A DNA stretch of 64,000 nt from Hydractinia symbiolongicarpus (lineage: Eukaryota; Cnidaria; Hydrozoa; Anthoathecata; Hydractiniidae). The position numbers were made by a program, and so were the translations under genes. The notes under the pieces are model-generated. The model was not told the origin of the DNA. It was given only the letters and a program-made list of their open reading frames with translations, and searched no databases. Where the stretch lies: positions 30,531,501 through 30,595,500 of the forward strand of contig NC_079878.1 in NCBI RefSeq assembly GCF_029227915.1. Direction: 5' to 3'. Within the stretch, counting starts at the first letter, position 1, and every line of letters begins with the position of its first letter. Of this stretch, positions 10,940 to 24,300 are shown one piece after another.

Positions 10940-12955
10940 TTTGAAAACTACAAGTCTCATGCGTTTTAGTGGTGAAAATATTATTTAAGATATCGTTCGG
11001 GAAATGAGTTTACTCCCTGGGTATTTTCTTTGTATACTTTTGACTATACGGGCCAAGCACAGGATTTACGGGAAATCGCGGGTTTTTGTTTGCCGGCGAT
11101 TAAACTTCTTTTATTCAGCGTCTTATCAAAAATGAAAACATTTTTAAAAACTGCAAGTCTCATGCGTTTTAGTGGTGAAAAGATAATTTAAAAAATCGTT
11201 CTGGAAATGAGTTTCCTCACAGGATACTTTCTTTGTATATACTCGACTATACGGGCCAAGCACGGGATTTACGGGAAATCGCGGGTTTTCGTTTGCCGGC
11301 GATTAAACTTCTTTTATTCAGCGTCTCATCAAAAATGAATACATTTTTGAAAACTGCAAGTCTCATGCCTTTTAGTGGTGAAAAGATAATTCAAAAAATC
11401 GTTCCGGAAATGAGTTTACTGACAGGGTACTTTCTTTGTATATACTCGACTATACGGGCCAAGCACGGGATTTACGGGAAATCGCGGGTTTTCGTTTGCC
11501 GGCGATTAAACTTCTTTTATTCAGCGTCTTATCAAAAATGAAAACATTTTTGAAAACTGCAAGTCTCATGCGTTTTAGTGGTGAAAAGATAATTTAAAAA
11601 TTCGTTCTGGAAATGAGTTTACTAACAGGGTACTTTCTTTGTATATACTCGACTATACGGGCCAAGCACGGGATTTACGGGAAATCGCGGGTTTTCGTTT
11701 GCCGCCGATTAAACTTCTTTTATTCAGCGTCTCATCGAAAATGAAAACATTTTTGAAAACTACAAGTCTCGTGCGTTTTAGTGGCGAAAAGATAATTTAA
11801 AAAATCTTTCTGGAAATGAGTTTACTCGCAGGGTACTTTCTTTGTATACTTTTGACTATACGGGTCGAGTCCGGGATTTACGGGAAATCGCGGGTTTTCG
11901 TTTGCCGGCGATTAAACTTCTTTTATTCCGCGTCTCATCAAAAATGAAAACATTTTTGAAAACTACAAGTCTCATGCGTTTTAGTGGTGAAAATATTATT
12001 TAAGATATCGTTCGGGAAATGAGTTTACTCCCTTGGTATTTTCTTTGTATACTTTTGACTATACGGGCCAAGCACAGGATTTACTGGAAATCGCGGGTTT
12101 TTGTTTGCCGGCGATTAAACTTCTTTTATTCAGCGTCTTATCAAAAATGAAAACATTTTTAAAAACTGCAAGTCTCATGCGTTTTAGTGGTGAAAAGATA
12201 ATTTAAAAGATCGTTCTGGAAATGAGTTTCCTCACAGGATACTTTCTTTGTATATACTCGACTATACGGGCCAAGCACGGGATTTACGGGAAATCGCGGG
12301 TTTTCGTTTGCCGGCGATTAAACTTCTTTTATTCAGCGTCTCATCAAAAATGAATACATTTTTGAAAACTGCAAGTCTCATGCGTTTTAGTGGTGAAAAG
12401 ATAATTCAAAAAATCGTTCCGGAAATGAGTTTACTGACAGGGTACTTTCTTTGTATATACTCGACTATACGGGCCAAGCACTGGATTTACGGGAAATCGC
12501 GGGTTTTCGTTTGCCGGCGATTAAACTTCTTTTATTCAGCGTCTTATCAAAAATGAAAACATTTTTGAAAACTGCAAGTCTCATGCGTTTTAGTGGTGAA
12601 AAGATAATTTAAAAATTCGTTCTGAAAATGAGTTTACTCACAGGGTACTTTCTTTGTATATACTCGACTATACGGGCCAAGCACGGGATTTACGGGAAAT
12701 CGCGGGGTTCGTTTGCCGCCGATTAAACTTCTTTTATTCAGCGTCTCATCGAAAATGAAAACATTTTTGAAAACTACAAGTCTCGTGCGTTTTAGTGGCG
12801 AAAAGATAATTTAAAAAATCTTTCTGGAAATGAGTTTACTCGCAGGGTACTTTCTTTGTATACTTTTGACTATACGGGCCGAGTCCGGGATTTACGGGAA
12901 ATCGCGGGTTTTCGTTTGCCGGCGATTAAACTTCTTTTATTCCGCGTCTCATCAA
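10940..12955 (+). repeat. Five-monomer (1,015-bp) higher-order repeat, two copies
   Basis: Copies at about 10,940-11,940 and 11,955-12,955 are shifted by exactly 1,015 bp. Shared markers are GAAAATATTATTT (10,974/11,989), the AAGCACAGGATTTAC hybrid monomer, AATGAATACATTTTTG, and TTTAGTGGCGAAAAG. The region marks the switch of the array from the CTTTTGAC/CCGAGTCC subtype to the TACTCGAC/CCAAGCAC subtype. Confidence 0.85.
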
Positions 12956-15900
12956 AAATGAAAACATGTTTGAAAACTACAAGTCTCATGCGTTTTAGTG
13001 GTGAAAAAATAATTTAAGATATCGTTCGGGAAATGAGTTTACTCCCTGGGTATTTTCTTTGTATACTTTTGACTATACGGGCCGAGTCCGGGATTTACGA
13101 GAATTCGCGGGTTTTCGTTTGCCGGCGATTAAAGTTCTTTTATTCAGCGTCTCATCAAAAATGAAAACATTTTCGAAAACTACAAGTCTCGTGCGTTTTA
13201 GTGGTGAAAAGATAATTTAAAAAATGGTTCTGGAAATGAGTTTACTCGCAGGGTACTTTCTTTGTATACTTTTGACTATACGGGTCGAGTCCGGGATTTA
13301 CGATAAATCGCCGGTTTTCGTTTGCCGGCGATTAAACTTCTTTTATTCAGCGTCAAATCAAAAATGAAAACATTTTCGAAAACTACAAGTCTCGTGCGTT
13401 TTAGTGGTGAAAAGATAATTTAAAAAATTGTTCTGGAAATGAGTTTACTCGCAGGGTACTTTCTTTGTATACTTTTGACTATACGAGCCGAGTCCGGGAT
13501 TTACGAGAAATCGCGGTTTTTCGTTTGGCGGCGATTAAACTTCTTTTATTCAGCGTCTCATCAAAAATGAAAACATTTTTGAAAACTACAAGTCTCATAC
13601 GTTTTAGTGGTGAAAAAATAATTTAAAATATCGTTCGGGAAATGAGTTTACTCCCTGGGTATTTTCTTTGTATACTTTTGACTATACGGGCCGAGTCCGG
13701 GATTTACGGGAAATAGCGGGTTTTCGTTTGCCGGCAATTAAACTTCTTTTATTCCGCGTCTCATCAAAAATGAAAACATTTTTGAAAACTACAAGTCTCA
13801 TGCGTTTTAGTGGTGAAAAGATAATTTAAAAAATCGTTCTGCATTAGAGTTTACTCACAGGGTACTTTCTTTGTATATACTCGACTATACGGGCCAAGCA
13901 CGGGATTTACGGGAAATCGCGGGTTTTCGTTTGCCGGCGATTAAACTTCTTTTATTCACCGTCTCATTAAAAATGAAAACATTTTTGAAAACTACAAGTC
14001 CCATGCGTTTTAGTGGTGAAAAGATAATTTAAAAAATCGGTCTCGAAATGAGTTTACTCACAGGATACTTTCTTTGTATATACTCGACTATACGGGCCAA
14101 GCACGGGATTTACGGGAAATCGCGGGTTTTCGTTTGCCGGCGATTAAACTTCTTTTATTCAGCGTCTCATCAAAAATGAAAACATTTGTGAAACTACAAG
14201 TCTCATGCGTTTTAGTGGTGAAAAGATAATTTAAAAAGTCGTTCTGGAAATGAGTTTACTCCCTGGGTATTTTCTTTGTATACTTTTGACTATACGGGCC
14301 GAGTCCGGGATTTACGGGACTTCGCGGGTTTTCGTTTGCCGGCGATTAAAGTTCTTTTATTCAGCGTCTCATCAAAAATGAAAACATTTTCGAAAACTAC
14401 AAGTCTCGTGCGTTTTAGTGGTGAAAAGATAATTTAAAAAATCGTTCTGGAAATGAGTTTACTCGCAGGGTACTTTCTTTGTATACTTTTGACTATACGG
14501 GTCGAGTCCGGGATTTACGATAAATCGCGGGTTTTCGTTTGCCGGCGATTAAACTTCTTTTATTCAGCGTCAAATCAAAAATGAAAACATTTTCGAAAAC
14601 TACAAGTCTCGTGCGTTTTAGTGGTGAAAAGATAATTTAAAAAATCGTTCTGGAAATGCGTTTACTCGCAGGGTACTTTCTTTGTATACTTTTGACTATA
14701 CGAGCCGAGTCCGGGATTTACGAGAAATCGCGGGTTTTCGTTTGCCGGCGATTAAACTTTTTTTATTCAGCGTCTCATCAAAAATGAAAACATTTTTGAA
14801 ACTACAAGTCTCATGCGTTTCAGTGGTGAAAAAATAATTTAAAAAATCGTTCGGGAAAAGAGTTTACTCCCTGGGTATTTTCTTTGTATACTTTTGACTA
14901 TACGGGCCGAGTCCGGGATTTACGGGAAATCGCGGGTTTTCGTTTGCCGGCGATTAAACTTCTTTTATTTCGCGTCTCATCAAAAATGAAAACATTTTTA
15001 AAAACTACAAGTCTCATGCGTTTTAGAGGTGAAAAGATAATTTAAAAAACCGGTCTGGAAATGAGTTTACTCACAGGATACTTTCTTTGTATATACTCGA
15101 CTATACGGGCCAAGCACGGGATTTACGGGAAATCGCGGGTTTTTGTTTGCCGGCGATTAAACTTCTTTTATTCAGTGTCTCATCAAAAATGAAAACATTT
15201 TTGAAAACTACAAGTCTCACGCGTTTTAGTGGTGAAAAAATAATTTAAAAAATCGTTCGGGAAATGAGTTTACTCCCTGGGTATTTTCTTTGTATACTTT
15301 TGACTATACGGGCCGAGTCCGGGATTTACGGGAAATCGCGGGTTTTCGTTTGCCGGCAATTAAACTTCTTTTATTCCGCGTCTCATCAAAAATGAAAACA
15401 TTTTTGAAAACTACAAGTCTCATGCGTTTTAGTGGTGAAAAGATAATTAAAAAAATCGTTCTGGAAATGAGTTTCCTCACAGGATACTTTCTTTGTATAT
15501 ACTCGACTATACGGGCCAAGCACGGGATTTACGGGAAATCGCGGGTTTTCGTTTGCCGGCGATTAAACTTCTTTTATTCAGCGTCTCATCAAAAATGAAT
15601 ACATTTTTGAAAACTGCAAGTCTCATGCGTTTTAGTGGTGACAAGATAATTCAAAAAATCGTTCCGGAAATGAGTTTACTGACAGGGTACTTTCTTTGTA
15701 TATACTCGACTATACGGGCCAAGCACGGGATTTACGGGAAATCGCGGGTTTTCGTTTGCCGGCGATTAAACTTCTTTTATTCAGCGTCTTATCAAAAATG
15801 AAAACATTTTTGAAAACTGCAAGTCTCATGCGTTTTAGTGGTGAAAAGATAATTTAAAAATTCGTTCTGGAAATGAGTTTACTCACAGGGTACTTTCTTT

Positions 15901-16690
15901 GTATATACTCGACTATACGGGCCAAGCACGGGATTTACGGGAAATCGCGGGTTTTCGTTTGCCGCCGATTAAACTTCTTTTATTCAGCGTCTCATCGAAA
16001 ATAAAAACATTTTTGAAAACTACAAGTCTTGTGCGTTTTAGTGGCGAAAAGATAATTTAAAAAATCGTTCTGGAAATGAGTTTACTCGCAGGGTACTTTC
16101 TTTGTATACTTTTGACTATACGGGCCGAGTCCGGGATTTACGGGAAATCGCGGGTTTTCGTTTGCCGGCGATTAAATTCTTTTATTCCGCGTCTCATCAA
16201 AAATGAAAACATTTTTGAAAACTACAAGTCTCATGCGTTTTAGTGGTGAAAAAATAATTTAAGATATCGTTCGGGAAATGAGTTTACTCCCTGGGTATTT
16301 TCTTTGTATACTTTTGACTATACGGGCCAAGCACAGGATTTACGGGAAATCGCGGGTTTTTGTTTGCCGGCGATTAAACTTCTTTTATTCAGCGTCTCAT
16401 CAAAAATGAAAACATATTCGAAAACTGCAAGTCTCATGCGTTTTCGTGGTGAAAAGATAATTTAAAAAATCGTTCTGGAAATGAGTTTCCTCACAGGATA
16501 CTTTCTTTGTATATACTCGACTATACGGGCCAAGCACGGGATTTACGGGAAATCGCGGGTTTTCGTTTGCCGGCGATTAAACTTCTTTTATTCAGCGTCT
16601 CATCAAAAATGAAAACATTTTTGAAAACTGCAAGTCTCATGCGTTTTAGTGGTGAAAAGATAATTCAAAAATTCGTTCTGGAAATGAGTT
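12956..16690 (+). repeat. Mixed satellite segment between higher-order blocks
   Basis: Normal ~203-bp monomers of both main subtypes. Around 13,080-13,900 the monomers resemble those at about 3,300-3,900 and 6,000-6,600 (GTCGAG, ACGATAAATCGCCGG, CGTCAAATC, AAATAGCGG). Around 14,190-14,860 they resemble the 8,514 unit (AAAAAGTCG, GGGACTTCG). Around 15,490-16,000 they resemble the 12,248 unit (AATGAATACATTTTTG, then TTGCCGCCGATT). The segment looks like a patchwork of blocks seen elsewhere. No gene is visible. Confidence 0.75.
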
Positions 16691-19616
16691 TACTCACAGG
16701 GTACTTTCTTTGTATATACTCGACTATACGGGCCAAGCACGGGATTTACGGGAAATCGCGGGTTTTCGTTTGCCGCCCATAAAACTTCTTTTATTCAGCG
16801 TCTCATCAAAAATGAAAACATTTTTGAAAACTGCAAGTCTCATGCGTTTTAGTGGTGAAAAGATAATTTAAAAATTCGTTCTGGAAATGAGTTTACTGAC
16901 AGGGTACTTTCTTTGTATATACTCGACTATACGGGCCAAGCACGGGATTTACGGGAAATCGCGGGTTTTCGTTTGCCGGCGATTAAACTTCTTTTATTCC
17001 GGGTCTCATCAAAAATGAAAACATTTTTGAAAACTACAAATCTTATGCGTTTTAGTGGTGAAAAAATAATTTAAAAAATCGTTCGAGAAATGAGTTTACT
17101 CCCTGCGTATTTTCTTTGTATACTTTTGACTATACGGGCCGAGTCCGGGATTTACGGGAAATCGCGGGTTTTCGTTTGCCGGCGATTAAACTTCTTTTAT
17201 TCCGCGTCTCATCAAAAATGAAAACATCTTTGAAAACTACAAGTCTCATGCGTTTTAGTGGTGAAAAAATAATTTAAGATATCGTTCGGGAAATGAGTTT
17301 ACTCCCTGGGTATTTTCTTTGTATACTTTTGACTATACGGGCCGAGTCCGGGATTTACGGGAAATCGCGGGTTTTCGTTTGCCGGCGATTAAACTTCTTT
17401 TATTCCGCGTCTCATCAAAAATGAAAACATTTTTGAAAACTACAAATCTTATGCGTTTTAGTGGTGAAAAAATAATTTAAGATATCGTTCGGGAAATGAG
17501 TTTAATCCCTGGGTATTTTCTTTGTATACCTTTGACTATACGGGCCAAGCACAGGATTTACAGGAAATCGCGGGTTTTTGTTTGCCGGCGATTAAACTTC
17601 TTTTATTCAGCGTCTCATCAAAAATGAAAACATTTTTGAAAACTGCAAGTCTCATGCGTTTTAGTGGTGAAAAGATAATTTAAAAAATCGTTCTGGAAAT
17701 GAGTTTCCTCACAGGATACTTTCTTTGTATATACTCGACTATACGGGCCAAGCACGGGATTCACGGGAAATCGCGGGTTTTCGTTTGCCGGCGATTAAAC
17801 TTCTTTTATTCAGCGTCTCATCAAAAATGAATACATTTTTGAAAACTGCAAGTCTCATGCGTTTTAGTGGTGAAAAGATAATTCAAAAAATCGTTCTGGA
17901 AATGAGTTTACTGACAGGGTACTTTCTTTGTATCTACTCGACTATACGGGCCAAGCACGGGATTTACGGGAAATCGCGGGTTTTCGTTTGCCGCCCATTA
18001 AACTTCTTTTATTCAGCGTCTCATCAAAAATGAAAACATTTTTGAAAACTGCAAGTCTCATGCGTTTTAGTTGTGAAAAGATAATTTAAAAATTCGTTCT
18101 GGAAATAAGTTTACTCACAGGGTACTTTCTTTGTATATACTCGACTATACGGGCCAAGCACGGGATTTACGGGAAATCGCGGGTTTTCGTTTGCCGCCCA
18201 TAAAACTTCTTTTATTCAGCGTCTCATCAAAAATGAAAACATTTTTGAAAACTGCAAGTCTCATGCGTTTTAGTGGTGAAAAGATAATTTAAAAATTCGT
18301 TCTGGAAATGAGTTTACTGACAGGGTACTTTCTTTGTATATACTCGACTATACGGGCCAAGCACGGGATTTACGGGAAATCGCGGGTTTTCGTTTGCCGG
18401 CGATTAAACTTCTTTTATTCCGGGTCTCATCAAAAATGAAAACATTTTTGAAAACTACAAATCTTATGCGTTTTAGTGGTGAAAAAATAATTTAAAAAAT
18501 CGTTCGAGAAATGAGTTTACTCCCTGCGTATTTTCTTTGTATACTTTTGACTATACGGGCCGAGTCCGGGATTTACGGGAAATCGCGGGTTTTCGTTTGC
18601 CGGCGATTAAACTTCTTTTATTCCGCGTCTCATCAAAAATGAAAACATCTTTGAAAACTACAAGTCTCATGCGTTTTAGTGGTGAAAAAATAATTTAAGA
18701 TATCGTTCGGGAAATGAGTTTACTCCCTGGGTATTTTCTTTGTATACTTTTGACTATACGGGCCGAGTCCGGGATTTACGGGAAATCGCGGGTTTTCGTT
18801 TGCCGGCGATTAAACTTCTTTTATTCCGCGTCTCATCAAAAATGAAAACATTTTTGAAAACTACAAATCTTATGCGTTTTAGTGGTGAAAAAATAATTTA
18901 AGATATCGTTCGGGAAATGAGTTTAATCCCTGGGTATTTTCTTTGTATACCTTTGACTATACGGGCCAAGCACAGGATTTACAGGAAATCGCGGGTTTTT
19001 GTTTGCCGGCGATTAAACTTCTTTTATTCAGCGTCTCATCAAAAATGAAAACATTTTTGAAAACTGCAAGTCTCATGCGTTTTAGTGGTGAAAAGATAAT
19101 TTAAAAAATCGTTCTGGAAATGAGTTTCCTCACAGGATACTTTCTTTGTATATACTCGACTATACGGGCCAAGCACGGGATTCACGGGAAATCGCGGGTT
19201 TTCGTTTGCCGGCGATTAAACTTCTTTTATTCAGCGTCTCATCAAAAATGAATACATTTTTGAAAACTGCAAGTCTCATGCGTTTTAGTGGTGAAAAGAT
19301 AATTCAAAAAATCGTTCTGGAAATGAGTTTACTGACAGGGTACTTTCTTTGTATCTACTCGACTATACGGGCCAAGCACGGGATTTACGGGAAATCGCGG
19401 GTTTTCGTTTGCCGCCCATTAAACTTCTTTTATTCAGCGTCTCATCAAAAATGAAAACATTTTTGAAAACTGCAAGTCTCATGCGTTTTAGTTGTGAAAA
19501 GATAATTTAAAAATTCGTTCTGGAAATAAGTTTACTCACAGGGTACTTTCTTTGTATATACTCGACTATACGGGCCAAGCACGGGATTTACGGGAAATCG
19601 CGGGTTTTCGTTTGCC
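16690..19616 (+). repeat. Seven-monomer (1,421-bp) higher-order repeat, two near-identical copies
   Basis: The second copy starts 1,421 bp after the first. Rare variants recur in register: TGCCGCCCATAAAAC (16,771/18,192), CCGGGTCTCATC (17,000/18,421), ACATCTTTGAAAAC, TATACCTTTGAC with ATTTACAGG, GATTCACGGG (17,760/19,181), GTATCTACTCG (17,931/19,352), TTTAGTTGTG (18,070/19,491) and GGAAATAAG. The identity breaks at about 19,616, where the downstream sequence has CCGGTGAATAAAC instead of CCGCCCATAAAAC. I saw almost no differences between the copies, which points to recent amplification. Confidence 0.9.
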
Positions 19617-20249
19617 GGTGAATAAACTTCTTTTATTCCGCGTCTCCTCAAAAATGAAAACATTTTTGAAAACTACAAATCTTATGCGTTTTAGTGGTGA
19701 AAAAATAATTTAAAAAATTGTTCTGGAAATGAGTTTACTGACAGGGTACTTTCTTTGTATATACTCGACTATACGGGCCAAGCACGGGATTTACGGGATA
19801 TCGCGGGTTTTCGTTTGCCGGCGATTAAACTTCTTTTATTCAGCGTCTCATCAAAAATGAAAACATTTTTAAAAAATGCAAGTCTCATGCGTTTTAGTGG
19901 TGAAAAGATAATTCAAAAATTCGTTCTGGAAATGAGTTTACTCACAGGGTACTTTCTTTGTATATACTCGACTATACGGGCCAAGCACGGGATTTACGGG
20001 AAATCGCGGGTTTTCGTTTGCCGCCCATTAAACTTCTTTTATTCAGCGTCTCATCAAAAATGAAAACTTTTTTGAAAACTGCAAGTCTCATGCGTTTTAG
20101 TGGTGAAAAGATAATTTAAAAATTCGTTCTGGAAATGAGTTTACTCACAGGGTACTTTCTTTGTATATACTCGACTATACGGGCCAAGCACGGGATTTAC
20201 GGGAAATCGCGGGTTTTCGTTGGCCGGCGATTAAACTTCTTTTATTCCG

Positions 20250-21310
20250 CGTCTCCTTAAAAATGAAAACATTTTTGAAAACTACAAATCTTATGCGTTT
20301 TAGTGGTGAAAAAATAATTTAAAAATTCGTTCTGGAAATGAGTTTACTCACAGGGTACTTTCTTTGTATATACTCGACTATACGGGCCAAGCACGGGATT
20401 TACGGGAAACCGCGGGTTTTCGTTTGCCGGCGATTAAACTTCTTTTATTCCGCGTCTCATCAAAAATGAAAACATTTTTGAAAACTACAAATCTTATGCG
20501 TTTTAGTGGTGAAAAAATAATTTAAAAAATCGTTCGAGAAATGAGTTTACTCCCTGCGTATTTTCTTTGTATACTTTTGACTATACGGGCCGAGTCCAGG
20601 ATTTACGGGAAATCGCGGGTTTTCGTTTGCCGGCGATTAAACTTCTTTTATTCCGCGTCTCATCAAAAATGAAAACATCTTTGAAAACTACAAGTCTCAT
20701 GCGTTTTAGTGGTGAAAAAATAATTTAAGATATCGTTCTGGAAATGAGTTTACTCCCTGGGTATTTTCTTTGTATACTTTTGACTATACGGGCCGAGTCC
20801 GGGATTTACGGGAAATCGCGGGTTTTCGTTTGCCGGCGATTAAACTTCTTTTATTCCGCGTCTCATCAAAAATGAAAACATTTTTGAAAACTACAAATCT
20901 TATGCGTTTTAGTGGTGAAAAAATAATTTAAGATATCGTTCGGGAAATGAGTTTACTCCCTGGGTATTTTCTTTGTATACCTTTGACTATACGGGCCAAG
21001 CACAGGATTTACAGGAAATCGCGGGTTTTTGTTTGCCGGCGATTAAACTTCTTTTATTCAGCGTCTCATCAAAAATGAAAACATTTTTGAAAACTGCAAG
21101 TCTCATGCGTTTTAGTGGTGAAAAGATAATTTAAAAAATCGTTCTGGAAATGAGTTTCCTCACAGGATACTTTCTTTGTATATACTCGACTATACGGGCC
21201 AAGCACGGGATTTACGGGAAATCGCGGGTTTTCGTTTGCCGGCGATTAAACTTCTTTTATTCAGCGTCTCATCAAAAATGAATACATTTTTGAAAACTGC
21301 AAGTCTCATG
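20250..21310 (+). repeat. Five-monomer block shared with 39,221-40,281
   Basis: The run of variants CAAATCTTATGCG, GTTCGAGAAATG, CCCTGCGTATT, ACATCTTTG, TATACCTTTGAC and ATTTACAGG, then CTCACAGGATAC, is the same here and 18,971 bp downstream on the other side of the LINE. Only a few substitutions differ, for example GTCCAGG versus GTCCGGG, and CGTTTTAG versus CGTCTTAG. Related blocks sit at about 17,020-18,000 and 18,440-19,420. Confidence 0.82.
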
Positions 21311-24300
21311 CGTTTTAGTGGTGAAAAGATAATTCAAAAAATCGTTCTGGAAATGAGTTTACTGACAGGGTACTTTCTTTGTATATACTCGACTATACGG
21401 GCCAAGCACGGGATTTACGGGAAATCGCGGGTTTTCGTTTGCCGCCGATTAAACTTCTTTTATTCAGCGTCTCATTAAAAATGAAAATATTTTTGAAAAC
21501 TGCAAGTCTCATGCGTTTTAGTGGTGAAAAGATAATTTAAAAATTCGTTCTGGAAATGAGTTTACTCACAGGGTACTTTCTTTGTATATACTCGACTATA
21601 CGGGCCAAGCACGGGATTTACGGGAAATCGCGGGTTTTCGTTTGCCGACGATTAAACTTCTTTTATTCCGCGTCTCATCAAAAATGAAAACATTTTTGAA
21701 AACTACAAGTCTCATGCGTTTTAGTTGTGAAAAAATAATTTAAGATATCGTTCGGGAAATGAGTTTACTCCCTGGGTATTTTCTTTGTATACTTTTGACT
21801 ATACGGGCCAAGCACAGGATTTACGGGAAATCGCGGGTTTTTGTTTGCCGGCGATTAAACTTCTTTTATTCAGCGTCTCATCAAAAATGAAAACATTTTT
21901 GAAAACTGCAAGTCTCATGCATTTTAGTGGTGAAAAGATAATTTAAAAAATCGTTCTGGAAATGAGTTTCCTCACAGGATACTTTCTTTGTATATACTCG
22001 ACTATACGGGCCAAGCACGGGATTTACGGGAAATCGCGGGTTTTCGTTTGCCGGCGATTAAACTTCTTTTATTCAGCGTCTCATCAAAAATGAAAACATT
22101 TTTGAAAACTGCAAGTCTCATGCGTTTTAGTGGTGAAAAGATAAATTAAAAATTCGTTCTGGAAATGAGTTTACTCACAGGGTACTTTCTTTGTATATAC
22201 TCGACTATACGGGCCAAGCACGGGATTTACGGGAAATCGCGGGTTTTCGTTTGCCGCCGATTAAACTTCTTTCATTCAGCGTCTCATCGAAAATGAAAAC
22301 ATTTTTGAAAACTACAAGTCTCGTGCGTTTTAGTGGCGAAAAGATAATTTAAAAAATCGTTCTGGAAATGAGTTTACTGACAGGGTACTTTCTTTGTATA
22401 TACTCGACTATACGGGCCAAGCACAGGATTTACGGGAAATCGCGGGTTTTTGTTTGCCGGCGATTAAACTTCTTTTATTCAGCGTCTCATCAAAAATGAA
22501 AACATTTTTGAAAACTGCAAGTCTCATGCGTTTTAGTGGTGAAAAGATAATTTAAAAAATCGTTCTGGAAATGAGTTTCCTCACAGGATACTTTCTTTGT
22601 ATATACTCGACTATACGGGCCAAGCACGGGATTTACGGGAAATCGCGGGTTTTCGTTTGCCGGCGATTAAACTTCTTTTATTCAGCGTCTTATCAAAATG
22701 AATACAATTTTGAAAACTGCAAGTCTCATGCGTTTTAGTGGTGAAAAGATAATTTGAAAATTCGTTCTGGAAATGAGTTTACTCACATGGTACTTTCTTT
22801 GTATATACTCGACTATACGAGCCAAGCACGGGATTTACGGGAAATCGCGGGTTTTCGTTTGCCGCCGATTAAACTTCTTTTATTCAGCGTCTCTTCGAAA
22901 ATGAAAACATTTTTGAAAACTACAAGTCTCGTGCGTTTTAGTGGCGAAAAGATAATTTAAAAAATCGTTCTGGAAATGAGTTTACTCACAGGGTACTTTC
23001 TTTGTATATACTCGACTATACGGGCCAAGCACGGGATTTACGGGAAATCGCGGGTTTTCGTTTGCCGGCGATTAAACTTCTTTTATTCCGCGTCTCATCA
23101 AAAATGAAAACATTTTCGAAAACTACAAATCTTATGCGTTTTAGTGGTGATAAAATAATTTAAAAAATCGTTCGGGAAATGAGTTTACTCCCTGGGTACT
23201 TTCTTTGTATACATTCGACTATACGGGCCAAGCCCGGGATTTACGGGAAATCGCGGGTTTTCGTTTTCCGGCGATTAAACTTCTTTCATTCAGCGTCTCA
23301 TCAAAAATGAAAACATTTTTGAAAACTACAAGTCTCATGCGTTTTAGTGGAGAAAAGATAATTTAAAAAATCGTTCTGGAAATGAGTTTCCCCACAGGAT
23401 ACTTTATTTGTATATACTCGACTATACGGGCCAAGCACGGGATTTACGGGAAATCGCGGGTTTTCGTTTGCCGGCGATTAAACTTCTTTTATTCAGCGTC
23501 TCATCAAAAATGAATACATTTTTGAAAACTGCAAGTCTCATGCGTTTTAGTGGTGAAAAGATAATTCAAAAAATCGTTCTGGAAATGAGTTTACTGACAG
23601 GGTACTTTCTTTGTATATACTCGACTATACGGGCCAAGCACGGGATTTACGGGAAATCGCGGGTTTTCGTTTGCCGGCGATTAAACTTCTTTTATTCAGC
23701 GTCTCATCAAAAATGAAAACATTTTTGAAAACTGCAAGTCTCATGCGTTTTAGTGGTGAAAAGATAATTCAAAAATTCGTTCTGGAAATGAGTTTACTCA
23801 CAGGGTACTTTCTTTTTATATACTCGACTATACGGGCCAAGCACGGGATTTACGAGAAATCGCGGGTTTTCGTTTGCCGCCGATTAAACTTCTTTTATTC
23901 CGCGTCTCATCAAAAATGAAAACATTTTTGAAAACTACAAGTCTCATGCGTTTTAGTGGTGAAAAAATAATTTAAGATATCGTTCGGGAAATGAGTTTAC
24001 TCCCTGGGTATTTTCTTTGTATACTTTTGACTATACGGACCAAGCACAGGATTTACGGGAAATCGCGGGTTTTTGTTTGCCGGCGATTAAACTTCCTTTA
24101 TTCAGCGTCTCATCAAAAATGAAAACATTTTTGAAAACTGCAAGTCTCATGCGTTTTAGTGGTGAAAAGATAATTTAAAAATTCGTTCTGGAAATGAGTT
24201 TCCTCACAGGATACTTTCTTTGTATATACTCGACTATACGGGCCAAGCACGGGATTTACGGGAAATCGCGGGTTTTCGTTTGCCGGCGATTAAACTTCTT

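Noticed and set aside
11233-11541. Open frame of 102 codons recurring at many sites (for example 12,248, 15,493, 17,725, 19,146, 23,408, 34,263, 36,089), apparently a conserved protein family.
   Set aside because: It opens at TTG, not ATG, and spans one and a half monomers, reading the same DNA in two frames because 203 is not a multiple of three. It appears only where a TAA in GATAATTTAA is changed to CAA or similar. It is a by-product of the satellite.
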